DNA from: a bacterium
Lineage (GTDB): Bacteria > Patescibacteriota > Minisyncoccia > Moranbacterales > DUUL01
Assembly: GCA_030641245.1 (NCBI GenBank)
Contig: DAOWHU010000027.1
Coordinates: 1-10,332, forward strand
Length of the DNA: 10,332 nucleotides
Direction of reading: 5' to 3'
Shown: positions 1 through 6,494 of the stretch, in pieces
Layout of the letters: every line of letters starts with the position of its first letter
How positions within the stretch are numbered: position 1 is the stretch's first letter
Notes under the pieces: generated by a model
Databases searched by the model: none
What the model was told of the DNA's origin: nothing
The model's input: the letters and a program-made list of their open reading frames with translations, nothing else
Translations under genes and position numbers: made by a program

Positions 1-118
1 ACATCCGCCCGGTCTATTTTTTGTTCTTAAGATTCCTGCCGAGACTATCCCCTATCTTTTTCTTTTTATCAGAAGCACCAACCACCGCAATCCTCCTAGG
101 ATTCAACATTTTTTTCAT
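1..118 (-). pseudogene. N-terminus of a CoA-binding protein (ADP-forming acyl/acetyl-CoA synthetase-like), interrupted by TAG
   Basis: Reading leftwards from ATG at 118 (or the ATG at 109) gives a short peptide with RRIAVVGASDKKKKIGDSL, the first beta strand and nucleotide/CoA-binding loop of the CoA-binding Rossmann domain that opens ADP-forming acetate/acyl-CoA ligases and CoA-binding proteins. The frame hits TAG at 16-14, yet the codons after it (T-G-R-M, then a codon starting with T) fit the family's usual G-K-I-Y-P-V-N strand with correct spacing; the stop falls where Tyr or Phe is typical. The ATG at 109 is the better start, because AGAGGG lies 9 nt before it but only 0-1 nt before the ATG at 118. 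The start lies 5-14 nt past the sugar-kinase stop, so it is in the same operon. It could be a real nonsense mutation, a sequencing error beside the A6 run at 17-22, or a gene starting further left. Family identity rests on about 30 residues. Confidence 0.5.
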
Positions 119-123
119 CCCTC

Positions 124-1134
124 TTATTTTATTGGTTTTATTTTTTTGATTAAATCCGTTTCTTGATTCTTCATTTCTTTTTTGTTGAGTAGCCCTTTAG
201 TCGAACCAATCTTTGTCAAAACCGCCCCACTATTGGCAATTCCCCAAGCTAAACTTTTTTTAATATCTGCACTATCTATGTAGGCGCTCAGAAAGCCACT
301 CGCAAAAGCGTCTCCCGCTCCAACAGTTTCAATTTTCTTAGTCTTGTTAATTCCTAAATGAAAACTACCTTCACTGTGACAAACATAAGCCCCTTTTGCT
401 CCATCCGTAATTACTACTTTTTCGAAACCTAGTTTTTTAATTTCCTGAAGTAAATTCGATGGTTCATCCTTAAATTCAATTTCAAGGTTCTGAAGAATTT
501 CAAGGGCCTCATCTCGATTAACAAAAATTATTTCAATTTTTTCGAAATGCGCCGATAAAACCTCTAGATCATTTTCGATTTGATAACTGCTGGGGATAAA
601 AACTATTTTAGCTTTTTTGTTTTCTGCAAATTCAACAATTTTTTTCATTTTATCTAAAGAGTTCTTTTTTTGCGAGCCAACGTAAATCCAATCTACTTTT
701 TCTCTAAATTTGTTCAAAGCCTTTTCTAAGTCAAACCATTCTACTGAATCACCAGTTCTCATAATAACGTGATCCAAATTAGCTTTGTCGGAAATTATAG
801 CTGAGACTTCGCTGGGTTCAGACCCTCGACGTTGCATATAGTTTTTCTTCACTTTTAATTTTCCAATTCTTTTTTCGACCCATTTGCCAACCTCACTTTT
901 GCTGGTTCGAGCAAAAACAAAACTTCTGACTTCTCCCAAATTTAACCCGGCCGCAACATTGACGGCACTTCCTCCGACTTCTTCGATTAGATTTTCGGCA
1001 TATATCTTTGCTCCAAATTCAAAGGACATCAGCTTTTTTTCTGTTAGGCTTTTTTTATTTTCAGTAATTTTAGTTTCATTCAAAGTAATGAAAATATCCT
1101 TGGTGGCCGAGCCGATACAAATTACTTTTTTCAT
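124..1134 (-). CDS. PfkB/ribokinase-family carbohydrate kinase
   Basis: A 336-aa cytoplasmic kinase expected to move phosphate from ATP (or another nucleotide) to a sugar or nucleoside hydroxyl. Seen: an N-terminal MKKVICIGSATKDIF strand, the substrate-side GGSAVN loop at residues 54-59, the NxxE magnesium/phosphate motif as N206-RD-E209, TDGAKGA at 243-249, and the PfkB signature ETVGAGDAFASGF at 269-281 with the anion-hole GAG and catalytic base D275. Length is normal for the family, or slightly long because of a Lys-rich insert at about residues 20-37 where the lid usually lies. The ATG start has no obvious Shine-Dalgarno. The gene follows pgk after 69 nt and is followed at once by the CoA-binding reading frame. 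The substrate cannot be read from sequence: phosphofructokinase, ribokinase and nucleoside kinase roles all remain possible. Its place beside pgk makes a part in central carbon metabolism attractive but unproven. Confidence 0.9.
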   Translation of the reverse strand: MKKVICIGSATKDIFITLNETKITENKKSLTEKKLMSFEFGAKIYAENLIEEVGGSAVNVAAGLNLGEVRSFVFARTSKSEVGKWVEKRIGKLKVKKNYMQRRGSEPSEVSAIISDKANLDHVIMRTGDSVEWFDLEKALNKFREKVDWIYVGSQKKNSLDKMKKIVEFAENKKAKIVFIPSSYQIENDLEVLSAHFEKIEIIFVNRDEALEILQNLEIEFKDEPSNLLQEIKKLGFEKVVITDGAKGAYVCHSEGSFHLGINKTKKIETVGAGDAFASGFLSAYIDSADIKKSLAWGIANSGAVLTKIGSTKGLLNKKEMKNQETDLIKKIKPIK

Positions 1135-1182
1135 TGACTTATTTTATTATTTATTGACTTCGCATAACCATTTACGTACTTC

Positions 1183-1191
1183 ATTCTAACA
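1183..1191 (-). promoter_or_regulatory. Possible extended -10 promoter for the sugar kinase
   Basis: On the minus strand the pgk-kinase gap contains TG-T-TAGAAT, an extended -10 element (TAGAAT at 1188-1183) about 50 nt before the kinase ATG. No convincing -35 accompanies it. The gene may instead depend wholly on read-through from pgk. Confidence 0.3.
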
Positions 1192-1203
1192 GAAAATAGT
1201 GGT

Positions 1204-2256
1204 TTATTGTAGAGCTTGAATTCCGGGCAATTCTTTTCCCGCCAGAAAATCTAGCATAGCCCCTCCGCTCATAGAAACATAGTTGAAATCTTTGATATCC
1301 GCAAAGTAATTTAAAGCGGTAATGGTTTCTCCTCCTCCAGCCAGCTTGAAAGCCCCAGAATTGCTCTTAATGGCTTCGGCAATCTCTTTAGTGCCCAAAG
1401 CACATTCTTCTTCTTCAAACATCCCCAGCGGACCGTTCCAAACAATGGTCTGGGCTTGCTTGATCTTATCGATAAACATTTTACGGGTTTTTTCCCCAAT
1501 ATCTAAACGGTCTTTAATTCTTTCTTTGGGGGAAAAATCAACCGGCAAAAGAACATTCTCTGAAAAATCTATTTTCTGATCCAAGGCTTCATTGGCAGTT
1601 CTTCCGCCCACTAAAACAAAATCATAATCCTTAGCTAGATTTTCGATAACCGGCAATTTGGTTTCAATTTTAGAACCTCCGATAACGGCTATGGCTGGTT
1701 TTTGAGGATTGTCTTTGACAATATTTAAATTCTCGATCTCTTTGGCTAATAATTTACCAGCACATTTTTCTGGACAAAATTTAGGAAATTTAGTTAAGGA
1801 GGCGTGATCTCGATGGCTAACTGAAAAAGCGTTATTAACATAAACATCAAAACCTTCTGTAATCTTTTTAGCAAAATTTTCATCAGACACTTCCTCCTCT
1901 TTCCAAAATCGAATATTTTCCAATAAAGCTAGTTCTATCGTTGGATCTTCTTGAACGGCCTTAATCTCAACAAGGCTTTTCATTAATTTAACATCCAGCC
2001 CTAAATACTCTTCCAGTCTTTTGCGAACTGGCTCCATCGAAAAATTTTCATTAAATTTTCCCCCTGGCCTACCCAAATGAGAAACCAACAAAACAAATTT
2101 AGCTTGTTTTTCCAAAATTAGTCGAATTGTTTCTAGAGAAAATTCGATTTTGTCATCCTCTTCGTCAGTGAGAATTTTATCTTCAATTGGAACATTATAA
2201 TCACAACGAATTAAAACATTTTTGGCAATAAAATCGATATCGTCGATTGTTTTCAT
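1204..2256 (-). CDS. pgk: Phosphoglycerate kinase (short form)
   Basis: Glycolytic kinase converting 1,3-bisphosphoglycerate plus ADP to 3-phosphoglycerate plus ATP in the cytoplasm. The chosen ATG gives 350 aa beginning MKTIDDIDF, the usual PGK start. The frame is open 18 codons further back to a TTG at 2310, but that start would overlap the glycosyltransferase end. Motifs numbered from the ATG: RCDYN 17-21, SHLGRP 59-64, ENIRF 113-117, SHRDHAS 147-153, GGSKIETK 193-200, WNGP 273-276, GGGET 307-311, and a C-terminal SGG...FLAGKELPG (330-345). The substrate-binding arginines and nucleotide-site lysines are therefore present. Bacterial PGKs are usually about 390 residues. The shortfall lies mainly between VGGRTANEAL and VLLPVDF, where the usual helical stretch of the C-terminal nucleotide domain is almost absent. 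It starts 19 nt after the GT4 stop, so cotranscription is likely. Confidence 0.96.
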   Translation of the reverse strand: MKTIDDIDFIAKNVLIRCDYNVPIEDKILTDEEDDKIEFSLETIRLILEKQAKFVLLVSHLGRPGGKFNENFSMEPVRKRLEEYLGLDVKLMKSLVEIKAVQEDPTIELALLENIRFWKEEEVSDENFAKKITEGFDVYVNNAFSVSHRDHASLTKFPKFCPEKCAGKLLAKEIENLNIVKDNPQKPAIAVIGGSKIETKLPVIENLAKDYDFVLVGGRTANEALDQKIDFSENVLLPVDFSPKERIKDRLDIGEKTRKMFIDKIKQAQTIVWNGPLGMFEEEECALGTKEIAEAIKSNSGAFKLAGGGETITALNYFADIKDFNYVSMSGGAMLDFLAGKELPGIQALQ

Positions 2257-2275
2257 TTCTATATTTGAGAAATTA

Positions 2276-3379
2276 TTATTTATTTTTGAATTCTTTGTAT
2301 TTGTTTTCAACTTCCTTCTTTATTTTATCTCTAAATATTTTTTCAGAAAAGCCAAAAGCGGTCTTTCTGATATATTCAGAATCAAAATCTAGTTTTTGAA
2401 ATTTCTGGATAGCCTTCATTAATGATTCCCAGGTTTGTTCTTCAAACAGCACCCCTGTTTCATTATCTTCAATATGTTCCACAATGTCTCCTGCTTTATA
2501 GGCAATGACTGGCCTCCCACTGGCTAAAGCTTCAATGGCCACTATTCCAAAGTCTTCTTCTTGCGGAAAAATAAAAGCTTGAGTTTTAGAATAAACTTCT
2601 CGCAATTCTTTTTCGGAAATTCGTCCTAAAAATTCAATCGTTGGTCCCGCCATTCTTTCAAGATTTTTAAACTCAATTCCTCTGCCAACTACTTTCAAGG
2701 GCAACTTGAGTTCATTGAAAGCTTTAATCACTAAATCCATTTTCTTATACTTCATCATTCTCCCGGTTACTAAGAAATAGTCTCCCAATTCTTCTTCGGG
2801 GGTTAGATAGAATTTATCAACAGCGACAGGAGGATTGATGACGATTGAATTTCTTTGATAATATTTTTTAATTCGTCCTTGAACAAATTTAGAATTAGCG
2901 ATAAACTGATCTACTCCATTGGTCGAAAAATAATCCCAAACCCGCACATAGTTCATCACATGAGGAACCATTCTTTTGAGCCAATTAGGAAAGCCAAATT
3001 CTTGAGTATAATACTGGCAATCATCCCAAGCGTAAGGCATCGGAGTATGACAATAACAAACATGCAAAGTGCTAGGAGCGGTAACAATATTTTTAGCAAA
3101 ACTAGAAGAATCTGATAAAACTACATCGTAATAATCCAAGTTAAATTGCTCAATAGCGCTCATCATTAAAAAAGGAAAAAGCCGATGATATTTTTTGGTA
3201 AACGGAATTTTCTGTAAAAAAGAGGTTTTTACTGGTTTGCTTTTACATTTTGAACATCTTTTTTTATCATACAGAATGGTATGAATGGGAGCTTCTGGCC
3301 AAATTTCTGTCAAGCAATTCAAGACCTTTTCCGCTCCACCATTTTGAACTAGGTAATCGTGAACAAGAGCGATTTTCAT
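2276..3379 (-). CDS. Family 4 (GT4, GT-B fold) glycosyltransferase
   Basis: A 367-aa retaining glycosyltransferase, probably acting at the inner face of the membrane in making surface glycan. Seen: an N-terminal Rossmann half opening MKIALVHDYL with the GGAE loop (14-17) that contacts the acceptor/donor; a middle CHTPMPYAWDD segment (110-120) typical of the WbaZ-like/GT4 mannosyltransferase group; and the C-terminal donor domain with VTGRM (204-208), GRG (232-234), FLGRI (250-254) and the EX7E motif E275...E283 in FPQEEDFGIVAIEALASGRPVI. No membrane segment or signal peptide is evident. The start is fixed by in-frame stops just upstream of ATG 3379. The only strong Shine-Dalgarno-like run (AGGAGGGG) lies about 22 nt before the ATG, too far for ordinary use. 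It sits 35 nt after secF and 19 nt before pgk. Donor and acceptor sugars cannot be assigned. Confidence 0.92.
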   Translation of the reverse strand: MKIALVHDYLVQNGGAEKVLNCLTEIWPEAPIHTILYDKKRCSKCKSKPVKTSFLQKIPFTKKYHRLFPFLMMSAIEQFNLDYYDVVLSDSSSFAKNIVTAPSTLHVCYCHTPMPYAWDDCQYYTQEFGFPNWLKRMVPHVMNYVRVWDYFSTNGVDQFIANSKFVQGRIKKYYQRNSIVINPPVAVDKFYLTPEEELGDYFLVTGRMMKYKKMDLVIKAFNELKLPLKVVGRGIEFKNLERMAGPTIEFLGRISEKELREVYSKTQAFIFPQEEDFGIVAIEALASGRPVIAYKAGDIVEHIEDNETGVLFEEQTWESLMKAIQKFQKLDFDSEYIRKTAFGFSEKIFRDKIKKEVENKYKEFKNK

Positions 3380-3414
3380 ATTTTTTGTTTACTAGACTGC
3401 CCCTCCTATATTCA

Positions 3415-4302
3415 CTATTTCTGATCCTTTTTCCACAATTCCGCAACAAAGGCTGTGGCTACAAAAATTGAAGAATAGGTTCCAAAGAAAATTCCAATCA
3501 ATAAGGCTAAAGCAAAATATTTGATAGTGGCTCCACCAAAAAAGATGATCGCCAGTAATACAAAAATAACGGTCAGAGAAGTGTTCAGAGATCGAGCAAT
3601 GCTTTCTCGAATTGATTTATTAATAGTCCCTTCAAAATCTTTTCCTGCTCCGAAACGCAAGAGGTTTTCTCTGATTCGATCAAAAATAACAATGGTATCG
3701 TTGACGCTGTAACCGAAAATAGTCAGCAAAGCGGCCACAAAAGGAATCCCTACTTCGACCCCATAAAGGTGGCCTAGAATGGCAAAAACGCCCAAAGTAA
3801 TAATAATGTCATGCACCAAAGCCAAAACTGCTCCTAATCCATATTTCCAACTATTGATAGGGTAGGATATTTTTCGGAAAGCCCAAGCAATGTACCAGGT
3901 CACACCGATAATCGAAGCTATAATAGCATAAATTGCATTTCTCTTTAACTCTGACGACACTAAAGAGCTAACAAACTCAGTTCTCAAAGTTTCTGCTTCG
4001 GGATATTTTTCTTCTAGAGTTTTTTCTAAATCAGAATTGATTTTACCGTTTTCAGATTGATAACGAACAATGAAGGAGTGATTTTCAGCCGGCTGAACCA
4101 ACAAACTGGACAGCCCTAAATCTTTTACGGAATCAACTACCTCATCTTTACTCACTTCCTGTTTAAATTGAATTTCTGTTAAAACTCCCCCTGTAAAATC
4201 TATTCCCAACTTTAAACCCCAGGCCGATAAAAAGAAGATGCTGATAATAATTAATAAAGCGGAAAATAAAAAAGAATATTTTCGTTTTTCAATAATTTTC
4301 AT
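3415..4302 (-). CDS. secF: Protein translocase subunit SecF
   Basis: Inner-membrane SecDF component that uses the proton gradient to help pull exported proteins out of the SecYEG channel. The 295-aa product has the expected plan: TM1 (about 10-28), the GIDFTGG motif at 33-39, a soluble periplasmic domain (about 45-120), then five TM segments. These include ALVHDIIITLGVFAILG (161-177) and the hallmark FGYSVNDTIVIFDRIREN (196-213) with the conserved Asp/Arg residues. Length is normal for stand-alone SecF. secD, normally directly upstream and often fused, is not here; ruvC occupies that position. TAG at 3417-3415 is followed at once by TGA, a double stop. No Shine-Dalgarno is visible before the ATG. 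A promoter-like pair lies about 55-80 nt upstream. Confidence 0.96.
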   Translation of the reverse strand: MKIIEKRKYSFLFSALLIIISIFFLSAWGLKLGIDFTGGVLTEIQFKQEVSKDEVVDSVKDLGLSSLLVQPAENHSFIVRYQSENGKINSDLEKTLEEKYPEAETLRTEFVSSLVSSELKRNAIYAIIASIIGVTWYIAWAFRKISYPINSWKYGLGAVLALVHDIIITLGVFAILGHLYGVEVGIPFVAALLTIFGYSVNDTIVIFDRIRENLLRFGAGKDFEGTINKSIRESIARSLNTSLTVIFVLLAIIFFGGATIKYFALALLIGIFFGTYSSIFVATAFVAELWKKDQK

Positions 4303-4355
4303 TTAATTTTTCATTTAAAAACTGTGATTAGAAACAGTCCTTTACTTATTTGAAT

Positions 4356-4384
4356 AGTATACCTGGTTAACCCAAATCATTCAA
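4356..4384 (-). promoter_or_regulatory. Candidate sigma70-type promoter for secF
   Basis: Minus strand: TTGAAT (4384-4379), 17-nt spacer, TATACT (4361-4356), overlapping the end of ruvC. It would give a leader of roughly 45-50 nt to the secF ATG and could drive secF-GT4-pgk-kinase separately from yebC-ruvC. Confidence 0.5.
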
Positions 4385-4876
4385 TAGCTCTATTTTCCGA
4401 GATTGTTGTCGACATAGAGCAACGGCCAAGGCATCCGCGGCGTCATCGGGCTGGGGAATTTTTTTAAGCTTGAGAATATTCTGGACCATAATTTGAACTT
4501 GTTTTTTTTCAGCTCGCCCATAACCCGTTAAGGCTTGTTTAATTTGCAAAGGAGTATATTCAAAAACCGGAATCCTATTTTCAGTCGGGATCAAAAGCAG
4601 TACCCCCCGGGCCTGAGCTACTTTAATGGCAGTCTTGAGGTTTTTAAAAAAGAAAAGATCTTCAACGGCCACTTCGTCTGGTTGATAAGTTTTCAAAATA
4701 TGTCTCAAATCTCGAGCGATTTCTCTTAATCGTTCTACGTCAGAATGAGTCTTAGGAGTTTCAATGCACCCATAAGCTTTCAAAACTGGCTCTCCTTTTT
4801 TTTCTTCAATCAACCCCCAACCAGTAATGGCGGTTCCTGGATCTAATCCTAGTATTTTAACACTGTTATTTTTCAT
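4367..4876 (-). CDS. ruvC: Crossover junction endodeoxyribonuclease RuvC
   Basis: Holliday junction resolvase that nicks recombination intermediates symmetrically as a dimer, working with the RuvAB branch-migration motor. The 169-aa length matches the family. All four metal-binding acidic residues are visible: D12 in LGLDPGTAITGWG, E72 in AVEDLFFFKN, and D145 and D148 in PQPDDAADALAVALC. The QIKQALTGYGRAEKKQVQ segment (about 111-128) that contacts DNA and precedes the last helix is intact. The residue after the final motif is Cys-Arg rather than the common Cys-His. ruvC downstream of yebC is a widely conserved bacterial order; ruvA and ruvB do not follow here. A 195-nt gap with a large palindrome separates it from yebC, and no clear Shine-Dalgarno precedes its ATG. 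Confidence 0.96.
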   Translation of the reverse strand: MKNNSVKILGLDPGTAITGWGLIEEKKGEPVLKAYGCIETPKTHSDVERLREIARDLRHILKTYQPDEVAVEDLFFFKNLKTAIKVAQARGVLLLIPTENRIPVFEYTPLQIKQALTGYGRAEKKQVQIMVQNILKLKKIPQPDDAADALAVALCRQQSRKIELLNDLG

Positions 4877-4932
4877 AGAGCAAGTAAACTTCTTTATTTA
4901 ATTTCATGATTTCAAAACAATAATAAAGAAAA

Positions 4933-5056
4933 CTTCAAATCCAAAATTACAAGTTCCAAATAAATTACAATTTTCAAAATTCAAAATTACAAAAATTTTT
5001 TGAATTTTGAATTTTGAGCCTGAGATTTATTTGCGGTTTGTAATTTTGAATTTGAG
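4933..5056. repeat. Long imperfect palindrome (MITE-like or hairpin repeat) between yebC and ruvC
   Basis: The inner arms are a perfect 15-bp inverted repeat, TCAAAATTCAAAATT at 4974-4988 and its complement at 5003-5017, continued inward by A/T pairing. The outer arms also match: about 31 nt from 4935 (TCAAATCCAAAATTACAAG...) pair with the complement of the segment ending at 5055, with about 26 of 31 positions identical. The whole is therefore one long hairpin with no coding potential. It begins about 15 nt after the yebC stop. It may be a non-autonomous mobile repeat, an RNA hairpin or both. Confidence 0.75.
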
Positions 5057-5071
5057 ATTTATAACCGAAGG

Positions 5072-5788
5072 TTAGATTAGATTGTCATAAATTTCCACTA
5101 CGTCATCCTGTTCTTCTATTTTTTCTATAAAATTGGCGTAAACCTTTATTTTTTTATTGCTAAGTTCTAAAACATTTTGAGGCAAATAAGTCAAAGTAGC
5201 CTCTTCAATTTTCAGCCCCGCTTTTTCTAAAAATTCTTTTACGACCTGAAGCTTTTGGAAAGGAGCGTAAACAACCAAATTTTTGCCTTCTCGTTGATAA
5301 TCATCGGCCCCACTTTCAATAATAATTTCCTCCAATTCGTCTTCGCTTTTATTAATCTCAGAAATAGCCAACCTCCCAACTTGGTCGAACTGCCAACTGA
5401 TACTGCCCCCTTCTACCATTTTGCCCCCATTTTTAGTTAAAAAAGTTCGAACTTCGCTTAAAGTTCGATTTTTGTTATCGCTAACTGCCCGAATTAACAT
5501 CGCCACTTGGTTAGGTCCATAAGCTTCAAAAAGGTATTCCTCTAATTGAGCCCCGTCTTTCAAAACCCCGCTTCCTCTTCTGATGGCCTTGTTAATATTA
5601 TCATTGGGCATATTTGAAGCCCGGGCCTTATCCACTGCCATTTTAAGCTGAAAATTATAGTCAGGATCTCCTCCGTTTTTAGCGGCTAAAATAATTTCTT
5701 TGGAAATAACTGAAAATATCTTGGAGCGCTTGGCATCCGTAGCAGCTTTTTTGTGTTTAATTTTTGACCATTTGTTGTGTCCAGACAT
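5072..5788 (-). CDS. yebC: YebC/PmpR/TACO1 family protein
   Basis: A 238-aa cytoplasmic protein. Family members were long annotated as transcriptional regulators; more recent work links them to translation, including relief of ribosomes stalled at proline-rich stretches and, for mitochondrial TACO1, COX1 synthesis. Seen: the signature N-terminus MSGHNKWSKIKHKKAATDAK, NGGDPDYNFQL (38-48), KARASNMPNDNINKAI (54-69), then the EEYLFEAYGPNQVAMLI region that opens the second domain and a third, acidic C-terminal domain. Length matches typical YebC (about 240-250 aa), so it is complete. A promoter lies close upstream. The nearest Shine-Dalgarno-like string is weak (TAGG about 4-5 nt before ATG). It heads the yebC-ruvC pair. 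Which of the known roles it has here is not visible in sequence. Confidence 0.96.
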   Translation of the reverse strand: MSGHNKWSKIKHKKAATDAKRSKIFSVISKEIILAAKNGGDPDYNFQLKMAVDKARASNMPNDNINKAIRRGSGVLKDGAQLEEYLFEAYGPNQVAMLIRAVSDNKNRTLSEVRTFLTKNGGKMVEGGSISWQFDQVGRLAISEINKSEDELEEIIIESGADDYQREGKNLVVYAPFQKLQVVKEFLEKAGLKIEEATLTYLPQNVLELSNKKIKVYANFIEKIEEQDDVVEIYDNLI

Positions 5789-5823
5789 AGACCTATAATT
5801 AAGGTTTTACCTCTATAAATTTA

Positions 5824-5852
5824 ATTTTAATCTTTGTTGGTGTTTTTTTCAA
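5824..5852 (-). promoter_or_regulatory. Promoter of yebC
   Basis: Minus strand: TTGAAA (5852-5847), exactly 17 nt, TAAAAT (5829-5824). This is close to the sigma70 consensus and gives a leader of about 30 nt before ATG 5788. Nothing else lies between it and yebC, so it should drive yebC-ruvC. Confidence 0.7.
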
Positions 5853-5868
5853 GAGAAGGGCTTTGCAA

Positions 5869-5995
5869 ATTTCAAAATCCAAATTGTTTCAAGTTATTCT
5901 CCGCCTCGGCAAGTGACGCGAGACGGGCAAATCAAATTCTAATGTCAAATGACTAAAAATCCGTCCTGACGGACGAATATCTGGATTTTTGAAAC
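5869..5995. repeat. Element bounded by inverted repeats, with two internal hairpins
   Basis: The ends are near-identical inverted repeats: ATTTCAAAATCCA at 5869-5881 and, on the opposite strand, GTTTCAAAAATCCA at 5995-5982. Inside are two G+C-rich hairpins: CCGCCTCG/CGAGACGG (5901-5908 with 5919-5926, one non-Watson-Crick position) and CGTCC/GGACG (5962-5966 with 5971-5975, loop TGAC). No reading frame is present. Length and end motif resemble the 4933-5056 palindrome, which suggests a related repeat class. Confidence 0.55.
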
Positions 5996-6055
5996 TATCT
6001 TTGTGTATATTTTAACCTATATTAAAATATATGCTAATACTAAAGTTAATAAAAA

Positions 6056-6102
6056 TCTTAAAAAAAGCGAAAAGGGTTTACTACGTTCTAGCAAACCCTT
6101 TT
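6056..6102 (-). terminator. Rho-independent terminator of the receiver operon
   Basis: The 10-bp stem AAAAGGGTTT/AAACCCTTTT (6070-6079 with 6093-6102) has an inner CTA/TAG pair and, on the minus strand, is followed by a run of seven T (6066-6060). It lies about 20 nt beyond the CheY-like stop codon. Confidence 0.85.
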
Positions 6103-6120
6103 TCAAAACCTCAATCTATT

Positions 6121-6483
6121 TTACGCTAAGGTCTTTTTAATCATATTAGAAAGATCCTCTAGCGAGAAGGGCTTCCCTACGGCCCCAGCAAAATTCGGTA
6201 AATTAGTCAAACGGACCCTCTCCAAAGAACTCGGTCGACCAGACATAAAAATAATGGGAATCTTCCTGGTTATATTTTGCGCCATTTCAATCCCATTCAT
6301 TCTAGGCATATCAATATCAGAAATAATCAAATCAAAATTTCCTGCCGACTCCCCTATTGCCAAAAGAGCGTCTTCTCCATTCACGGCCAATTTAAAATCA
6401 TAACCCTCCTTCGGAAGAAACATAGAGAGAATATCTCTTATTGCCTTTTCATCATCCACCACCAAAATTCTTTCTCCAGACAT
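6121..6483 (-). CDS. Single-domain response regulator (CheY-like receiver)
   Basis: A 120-aa phosphoacceptor receiver domain with no output domain. The active site is complete: acidic pair D10-D11 in ILVVDDE, phosphoacceptor D56 in LIISDIDMPRMNG, Ser81 at the Thr/Ser switch position in FMSGRP, and K104 in GKPF. The final helix ends at the C-terminus, so signalling must go through a protein partner or a phosphorelay rather than direct DNA binding. The start is well set by GGGAGG 5 nt before ATG. It is the second gene of a pair, 11 nt after the upstream receiver-like gene, and ends just before a strong terminator. No histidine kinase lies in the window, so its phosphodonor is unknown. Confidence 0.93.
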   Translation of the reverse strand: MSGERILVVDDEKAIRDILSMFLPKEGYDFKLAVNGEDALLAIGESAGNFDLIISDIDMPRMNGIEMAQNITRKIPIIFMSGRPSSLERVRLTNLPNFAGAVGKPFSLEDLSNMIKKTLA

Positions 6484-6494
6484 AAAACCCTCCC

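Larger units (their letters stand above)
5789..6055. other. Intergenic region upstream of yebC
   Basis: Together with the terminator at 6056-6102 and a short tail this makes a 332-nt gap without a gene. It holds the yebC promoter (5824-5852), a repeat element bounded by inverted repeats with two internal hairpins (5869-5995), and AT-rich DNA (about 6000-6055) in which I see no gene or RNA. The 5890-5975 part is more GC-rich than its flanks. Confidence 0.6.

Noticed and set aside
884..1189. Plus-strand open frame opposite the sugar kinase, and similar frames opposite pgk, GT4, secF, ruvC and yebC
   Set aside because: They lie antisense to well-supported conserved genes and show no domain, ribosome site or plausible composition.
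2257..2310. TTG start extending Pgk by 18 residues
   Set aside because: The extension overlaps the glycosyltransferase end, is low-complexity Asn/Lys, and the ATG at 2256 matches the normal PGK N-terminus.
4303..4366. Terminator between ruvC and secF
   Set aside because: Only a 5-bp ACTGT/ACAGT stem precedes TTTTT on the minus strand; too weak to list as a feature.
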